A stretch of 64,000 bases of DNA from Apostichopus japonicus (taxonomy: Eukaryota > Echinodermata > Holothuroidea > Aspidochirotida > Stichopodidae), in NCBI RefSeq assembly GCF_037975245.1, contig NC_092580.1:21126501-21190500 (forward strand). Direction: 5' to 3'. Positions 56,304 to 64,000 of this stretch are shown one piece after another. Position numbers and translations under genes: made by a program. Below the pieces are notes generated by a model. It saw only the letters and a list, made by a program, of their open reading frames with translations, was not told the DNA's origin and made no database searches. Position 1 is the stretch's first letter. Every line of letters begins with the position of its first letter.

Positions 56304-58760
56304 CAAATGTTAGCATTCATTCTCTCCACTGGTCAGCTTAACATAGACATGGTTATTCTTCTACCCCCCTCACCCCCCCCCCCCCTCCACAAAAAATGTC
56401 TTGGGATTCTAGTGGTTTCAGCCAATGTGCTAAATATGTAACATTAATTAAGGGGAGTTTGTGTGTGAATTGGGGAGGTGATGGAAGAAGTTGTGGGTCA
56501 TTCTATTATATATTTTTTCTACTAATCTTCTCGATTTCATTTTGCTTGTACGTACTGAAACACTTTTCTTACATTCCAATGTTGAGTCATATATATGGCA
56601 CACATTGATACACTGTAAAGGTCAACATCACAGTTTGGAAATATTGAGTAATTGTAGAGAGAAGAAAAAAGAAAGAGCACTTTTGGGTATCCTAATGAAG
56701 GTAATTTAACCTGTTGTCCTTTAGACCATCAATCTATCTTCATTAATGTCCTTCACAGAGAATTTCATAAAGAAAGGAATTTATTTGTCTTTGGAATTGG
56801 TAATAGTAATAATAATAATAAATTCACATTTATAAATCACCAATATTCATAGGAAACCCAATGCTTGATGGCACTTTTTGCTCAGTGATATGCCGTTGAA
56901 AATAAGTTATTTCTTGAGTCGGTTCTTGAATATATTAATGTTCGATGCTGACTTGATGTGCAATGGGAAGTTGGTTCCATGGAGAATGAGGGGCATTCAT
57001 GAAAGATCTTTGACCGACAGACTTAGGCTTCCATTTTCCAACATGGAGTCGTTTCTGAGAGGAGGAACTGATTGAACGGTGTGTGGTGAGCCTGCGACTG
57101 ATCATATTACTCAGATATTGTTGTATCACACTCCATCAGGCTGAATTCTCATTTACACTTTTAATTTTTATTATGGTTTTTGTCATTTAAGTTCTTTAGA
57201 GATAAAAGTGGATATTTTGAGATTTAAGTGCAGTATAGAGTTGTATGATAATTATGAAACAAACCTGTATTCACTATTTTGCTTCAAAATCTTTATGCTT
57301 ATTTTTGAAGTGTTAAAATTTCTTTATGGGAGGTGAAAACACCTTGAACAAAACATTTATAATGAGTTATATATATGTTGGGGTTATTTTTGGCTTCAAT
57401 TAGTTATGTAAAACTTGGTCGCTTTCCTAGTTTACATAAAAGAGGCGACTTTTTCCTATACTGTAATATGCTTCAATCAGATTTTCTTATGATAAGCTCT
57501 TTAACCGATTTCTTACATTCAATTTTGTATTTAATTGTAATGAAAAAAAACAAAAAAATTGTAAATGGTTCACTCTGAAATAGTTCAGGTAGACTGAAAC
57601 AGTCTCAAGTTTTTGTTTGAAAGAAATTGCTGTGAAGGGTTTTGTTTTCATTTTTTACTTTGTTTTTATTTTAAAAGGCATGTACTTTCTTTTCCAGATT
57701 TTCACGCACATTCATTTCTCATGGGGTGAGGAGAAAAGGTGGGGGAGGGAGAAAAGGGGTAGACAAATAGGGCTAGAGGGATACAGAATTAAGAACATTT
57801 GCATTAGAGTATGTTTTTGCTTCCCCCCCCCCCCGAGACGGATGTCACTTTTGGCAATTGCGTCTAATTATCTCACTCAATATAAAAAGAAGACATTAAA
57901 AAGGTATTTTGTGTGCTTGCTACATGATCCAAACAATATACGATGGTCTCATTCTAGATGTCAAGAAAAAGACAAGGTACTTGTCATTGAGCAAAGCTTT
58001 GTAATTCCATCTCAAAATGTCCAAATCAATTATTTTATTGCATTCAAGAATGTGTGAATTTTTGTTTTGTTATTTCTGAAAGGAATATTGTTTTGCTGAC
58101 ATATCATTTATACAGATGTGTGACTGTGTTTATCAAGCATCGTATTCATGTCTTAAACAGTTTCAAAGGAAGATCTTAATTATTCTCCATGCAACATGTT
58201 TTCTTAGACTTTCTAGAAAAGTCATGCATACCAAAGGCAAAACTGCATATGTTCGCTTCCAAAACTCTCTCAACACCAAACAATGACCATTACCAGGACA
58301 CCTAAGGCTCTCATTAATATCAACCTCATTTGCATAATTAGTCTGTAGGACTTTTGTCACTTCACTCTGATCAGAATGTTTTGTTTTGTTTCTTTGATCT
58401 CAGCAAAACTTTAAGTGATTTCAACAGATGTTTCTAGTTAGTATATAGTACTGTTCCGTTTATATTCATTAAAACCTGAAGTTTATTGGTAGTTTTTTGT
58501 TGTTGTCACTCTTGTTTCTAATGAAATACTAGAAAAAACAAAGCATATCAATCTATTTCTCATAATAAAGTAGCATATTGAATATAATTAATACAACTAA
58601 TGTTTGGTCTTGTACTATTATATATGTAGTGGTGTATGATCTTGATCTTATAGACAAGTCTTTTCTTGTGGTAGTGGCATGTTAAAAAAAAAACAGATTT
58701 TTGAAGGTCATTATGCTTTAATTTGTACAATCTGTAAATAAAATCTAAAGTCTAATATCA
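56304..58760 (+). other. Probable PFKFB 3' UTR
   Basis: No coding sequence follows the stop. AATAAA hexamers occur at about 56816, 58563 and 58737-58742. The last is followed by a T-rich stretch and is a plausible polyadenylation signal, giving a ~2.4-kb 3' UTR. The 146-codon open frame at 57617-58057 is low-complexity (Phe/Ile- and Lys-rich) and has no family character. 56800-57150 looks like an old dispersed element with a (TAA)n tract at its left. Confidence 0.4.
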
Positions 58761-61700
58761 TATACTATCTAAAAGAATATTATTGTTTTCTATAGCTTTA
58801 GTAAGTCATAGCACATTTATTTTTACTTTTCCATGTACCTTTCGTGCATTGATACGATGTGACGGAGTTGTAGTTAATGTTACAACATATCAGAGGTTTA
58901 GAGTGATATTGTCAACACTCTGGTAAATAAGTTTATCTACTTTGTTTATACATCACTCATAGGTTTGTTTGTTGCTGCATAAGTGTCGTGGTATCAGGGT
59001 AATTATCACATTAACATACACACAACATACACGTTGTAAATATACTCACAAGGGAAGTGTGGTACTACTAACGTAGCTTTCAATTTGTGTCAATTTTGTA
59101 TTATTACTGTTTTTATTCAAACAAAGGGAGGAGTGGGTTATGAGGGGGGGGGGAACAAATGATGAAGTATATTAGTAAGATTGTTTACAAATGGAACCTC
59201 CTGGAGAAAATTATTTCCCTGGAATGTAATTTGATTAAAAGAGTGGTAAAAGGAGGAGTGAAAATAAGGGTTAAATGTTTTTATCATTTTGTATATTAAA
59301 ACAGCTGTGGTAGTCTTCAGGCATTCAGGACCTATATGGTATGCCACAATTAAGTGACTTCCTACTTCCTACTCACTTAAATAAACCATTAATTATGACA
59401 TTCTTTCTGATCACCAATCATGTCCATGAGTAACACTGTCATAATGTACTAAAGAGTGATTTGAATCAGGCATTGAAGCAAACAGCCTTGACTAATTATC
59501 AATGCCAATATATTGAAATGACGTACTACTCATGAAAATATTTTATTTGAACACTACATTTCATTGAATCTGTAACAGCTCAAAATCTTTATCAACATTT
59601 CATCATTTTTCTAAAATTGCTTACAATTGTCAGCTTTTTTGTCTAAAATTCATAATCTCAGGGTAGCCTTTTTTTGTTGCTGTTGCTGCTATAGAAACAC
59701 AAGAATATAAAAAACAAACATACGGCTGCATGTTTCCATGGTTATAATGCCATCCAGGGGAACTCCCTGTTCCATCCAAGACTATCATCATTAACCTGAG
59801 CAACAACTGTATTGTTAGGTTGTTTCACATCATTAAATATGGAAAATCTTCTTGATTGTTAAACAGAAAGAACCACAGAAATTTCTCTCTTTCATGACAA
59901 GTACAATATAGCTGACTAACCTAGCCTATCGTACATACAGGAATCTGGGCAACAGTGATTAGGATCTGAGGTTGTGATTGGGAAAATGACCAGTCGTTTG
60001 CACATATTCCCCCAGGCCCCCTAATGGACCCCAGGCCTCAGTGGTGTCTCCCCCTGAGCCCCCTCTTGTCAGGCTTGGCTGCATTGTACCAATTAAATGT
60101 GGGAATCTTGTGGAATTTCAATATCGTTTGTATATTTGTTAAGATCCCTTTCGATTCTAATTCAGTTCGAAAGTCCAACAAATAATATGGTTACTAGTAA
60201 GAACACTTTATGACAGTAACAAAATCTTATATTTACATCTCTTTGCACAACTGAATTAAACTTGTTTTTATAATGAATTTTTGTCTCGACAGGAAGTACA
60301 TATTTTTAGGCCGCCTGAAATCACTTTCCATTGGTGGTGTTGTTATATTAAATAATGTTTGCAAAGCTTTGGCAACCTAACATTTTTTGTTTTAAGGTGT
60401 TGTGCTGTTTTCAACAAGTTTTACATCTGTATCTATCCTCTTTATTTCTCACAGGTACTCAATGTTTGCCGTGAACATTTAACGTATAGTTCTTTCTATT
60501 ATGGAAGCCAACAAAAAAGCAACATTTAAACCTATGTCATTTTCCAGCATGAATTTGGTTTTTTTTATTTTGGTTTTTTTTTACATTTCTAAGTCATTTT
60601 CTTGTATCATTTTCCAGAAATTTCAAGAATATATGTTCACAATTTATCCGATAAATATTTCTCTATCATCATTTGATGTTTCTTGTTTGACCGAAACAAA
60701 AGAGTTTAATGCCTCAAATATTTGATACAAAGCCTACCTCCTTGTTTGCCATTTCATTGAACACAATTTGAATGCATTCACAAGCAAAATAACAATACTT
60801 AACACTTAATTAGTTAATCATAAATAAATCAATAATCTTCATGCTGGTACAAGATGGTGTTTTTGCAACATCTGTGATATTTATGCAAGTTGTTCATGCC
60901 ACTAGTGGTACTTTTTAAGAAAAAGTCGCCCAAGAAAGAACCTGGGCACGAAAACCAAACTACCAAACGACTGATCCGCTCTCAGCCCCAGTCCCCTTGC
61001 ATCGGGACTGTGACTGTGTGATCATCGTCGGGTGTGCATCACCATTCCCCTCGAAAGGAGAACAGATACTACACATGATCTACACATGATCATGCCACTA
61101 GTGGTATTGAGTCTGTGACAGGTTTAGCATATTGCTATCAATGCAAGTGTAGAATGTATTTTCATTACCGGCCAAGGGGAATCTTTCGTCCCAGAAAAAA
61201 AAAAAAAAAAATTCTCTGGATATGTGACCACATTTTATTAAATATTTCAAAATGAATGAATCTAACAATCTTGTTATAATCATGTTTTTACAGTAATTGA
61301 AAGGTGAATGTTTACAGATTAAGAAATACAAAATCATTCTTTGGGGGGGGGGGAGTAGGGAGAAACTAATTGAGTATCCAATAGATTTTGATTAAAGCAA
61401 GTGCTTCCACTTTCATGACAAAATCTAAGTCAACATAATAAACTCGAAAGTAAAGCTAAGAGATATAAATAACCTTTCTAAATCTTTCATAATCTTTGCA
61501 AGGAATAATACACCGAAATGATCTCAGAAATCTGAGAAAGGAGAATGATGAATGGAAGAAGATTATACAGATAATGAACACTAAATTATTCTCTGAGGAT
61601 ACACTGTGTTTGTTGCAATCTCTGTACAGTAAACATCTAATACACTATTATAGACACCTTTCTACACCCTTAATTAAGTAAATAATACTGGAAGCCAAAA

Positions 61701-64000
61701 ATGTTGATTAAAGAAAAGAGAAAAAGCAACAGGAGGAAATTACTGGATACCTTTTAGATTTGACCATGGCATCTGACACTATCCTTAGTAACTACTGTAT
61801 ATTGAACACTTCAATATGCATTGTAACGATGAAAATTAATTATATTGCTGCATTCAGGATTGATCAGTTGTGAAACACAAAATATAGGGGAGGGGGGGTT
61901 CAATAATCTCAAAATAGAACCATAATTCATTGCATAAGATTAAAATTTTACTCCTGCATGCATAGTTTTGATATATCGAGGGCAATAACATGCAATAAAA
62001 AATAATTAAAATATTATTTTAATTTTTTTTTTTTTTTTAAAGGAAAATGAAGAGCAAAAATTATTGGAATACACTATTTGTTTTAAAAAATTAGCACAAA
62101 ATTTGGAACCTAAATTTTTCTAGCAGTTGCAAAGTGCGTAGAGAATGGGAACATTTAAAAATGTTAACAATAGTACTGATTTTATTTCCAAATAAATTTA
62201 TCATTAAAAATTTTGAAAAAGATACCAAGAGGCAGAACTGAACGACAATATATACCTGCATGATTTATTTATATCACAACTTGCGTTACTCCTTTATGTT
62301 CTAGTACTGTGATGCAATCATATGTTTGCTTGCTAATCGAGGCCGAACATTAAAAGGGGACCAAATACATAGGGACCTTCAAAACTAACAAGATGGGGAC
62401 TAAAAATTACCGTAAGGATACATCACAAAATTATGTGAACGTTTACTCATTAAAGGAGCATTCTTCACCGGCCTCCAATTGGCAACATTTCACAAAATAA
62501 GAGAATCTTAAGCAGAACATTTTTTGAGTCAATTTTGATAAATCATGGATGATATATGCTTCTAAAATTGTCATAATAAATATCATAAAATCCTCATCAT
62601 AATAAAAATAGGATTGTGCATGTGATTAGGACAAATGTGAATACGTGTCCTACCAATGTCAATTTATTATAGGGTTCATTAAACTCCACTATGTGAAAAA
62701 TCTGGAAGTGTGGCACGTCTATGATCATTTGAGTTCTGGTCGACTTGTCGATCCAATGCAAGCAACTCGGTGATCCAAAGTGGTGATTTTTCATAGACAT
62801 TTGGTCTCTATATTTTGAGTCTTACAAAAACGCATACAGATATTATTCATTAGCATTGCAAGTGATGATCTAATTCAAATTTCTTCAATGAAATGAGTTG
62901 AAATGTTTGGAATAACTGTATCCAGTTCCTCAGTCTAGACCACAACGGTCATCTTTAATCCACTACTTTACAAAGCTAAAAATACATGTTCATATAACCA
63001 GGAGAGGGAAGAACCGTGAGGGGGAAAAATACAACTGTTCCCTCTTCTGTAAGAAACACCACCCCTCCCCTTCTCACCCTTTGAAACAAAGTGTCTATCT
63101 CCCCTCCCCACTGTTCCACATGGTATCCAATCCCTTTGACTACCCTCCTGGTTTCACAACAACAACAATGGCAAGCTAAATCATCAACGTGGCCCTTGCA
63201 TTGTTAAATGCATTATTCTGACCTCAACTTCTCAGTCCTCTCCAGATTTCACCAAAGTTGCTCCTCTCGTCTCTTTCTCTCTAGTTAACCGATCTCCATC
63301 AGACGATTGTAAATCTTTGAAAGAAAAATAATCTTGAACTTATAATCCATCCAGGGATCATATTAACGTTTAGTCGGGATCAATCATAATCGCTGTGAAC
63401 AGGTCTAAGTTGGTAGTTAAATACAAATGCCTGCAGGGTTTCCAATTCAAACTCTTATAACATAGCTTTGAAAATTCTAGGTAAGACTGCATTACTCATT
63501 GGTGTCCATACAGAGGGCAGTATACAGCTTCCAATTAGCTCAATGAAACATTTTAGTTGTTATTATTAAACACTCCCCAATATCTGGCATGATTTGGACA
63601 GTCAGAATCCCAGGAAAGGACGAGACACTTTTGAATAGGCTTTTAACAGGCTTCATTTGGTACCAAAATGATGGCCTATTAAAAATGTCACGACTCATAG
63701 AATCTAGGATAAAAGTTTTGTACTGGGAAATATGACACAACCAAACCGGCACTGGAAATTATCATAGTCAATCTGATAAATACAAAGCTATGTGGTCTCT
63801 TATTGTCCAAGAAAGGAATCTCCAAAAAGACAAGAGCCAACAAATTAAAATTTCTCACATTGCTAATGGGGATGAGATAAAGAGGAATTAATACACAGAA
63901 CATAAGACTTGTATACACGTACCGTCCACAAGTTAAATTAATCTAGAAGCTGATTGAATCCCTTTTGGGTTGTTATTCATATTACTTGAGACACAAAATA
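58761..64000. other. Intergenic DNA with no recognised gene
   Basis: A+T-rich sequence with simple runs: G-run 59142-59152, A-run near 61194-61210, G-run near 61342-61353, T-run near 62023-62038. A SINE-like insertion lies at 60911-61090. Open frames of 60-80 codons are scattered on both strands without family character. Confidence 0.65.
60911..61090 (-). mobile_element. SINE-like retroposon with 17-bp target duplication
   Basis: TCATGCCACTAGTGGTA occurs at 60894-60910 and again at 61090-61106, a perfect direct repeat typical of LINE-driven insertion. The ~180-base insert is more GC-rich than its surroundings. Read on the minus strand it runs from a GATCATGTGTAG duplicated head, through GTGATGCACACC, GGGGCTGAGAGCGGATC and TTTTCGTGCCCAGG, to a TTCTTAAAAAG end. 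A decayed relative lies at 52600-52694. I do not see clear Pol III boxes, so the head type is unknown. Confidence 0.7.

Noticed and set aside
57617-58057. 146-codon frame downstream of PFKFB
   Set aside because: Low-complexity Phe/Ile and Lys/Arg stretches and a run of prolines from a C-run. It lies in the probable 3' UTR with no homology sign.

Overview
The window is animal nuclear DNA. It is A+T-rich, its genes are split by GT-AG introns, and it is full of short tandem arrays, microsatellites and small non-autonomous transposons. Two genes can be read with confidence. The repeat style (GGTCA-rich intronic arrays, AGGCCT clusters, short hAT-like elements) and the proteins suggest an invertebrate deuterostome, plausibly an echinoderm. 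That placement is an inference from general impression, not a diagnostic result.

Layout: bases 1-5755 hold no recognisable gene, but contain a hAT-type miniature element (2271-2614) and two 21-bp minisatellites. At 5756-6697 on the minus strand is an uninterrupted coding exon for the deubiquitinase OTU1/YOD1. From 6704 to 11576 lies the intergenic and promoter interval between two divergent genes, with a strong cluster of AGGCCT palindromes and a CpG-rich pocket. From 11577 to 56303 on the plus strand is one gene for the bifunctional enzyme 6-phosphofructo-2-kinase/fructose-2,6-bisphosphatase (PFKFB). I resolved three alternative first coding exons (11577, 14919, 19673) and fifteen common exons with all splice phases consistent. 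They give proteins of 487, 487 and 485 residues. The last intron is about 12 kb. From 56304 to 64000 there are the probable 3' UTR and intergenic DNA with a SINE-like insertion.

The enzyme sets the level of fructose-2,6-bisphosphate, the activator of phosphofructokinase-1 and inhibitor of fructose-1,6-bisphosphatase. Kinase and phosphatase catalytic residues are all present. The three first exons change only the N-terminal tail before the kinase, and they carry different potential phosphorylation sites. This looks like promoter-coupled isoform choice. YOD1 has no biochemical link to PFKFB, but the divergent YOD1-PFKFB arrangement matches the human YOD1-PFKFB2 pair, so it may be a very old head-to-head gene pair.

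The items most worth a second look are the triple first-exon system, the conserved head-to-head pair with its AGGCCT cluster, a ~3-kb intronic array carrying six perfect DR4-type nuclear-receptor half-site pairs, two miniature transposons with perfect 8-bp target duplications, a SINE-like insertion with a 17-bp target duplication, and an exon-like CpG-rich block in intron 6. All counts and alignments here were made by eye.
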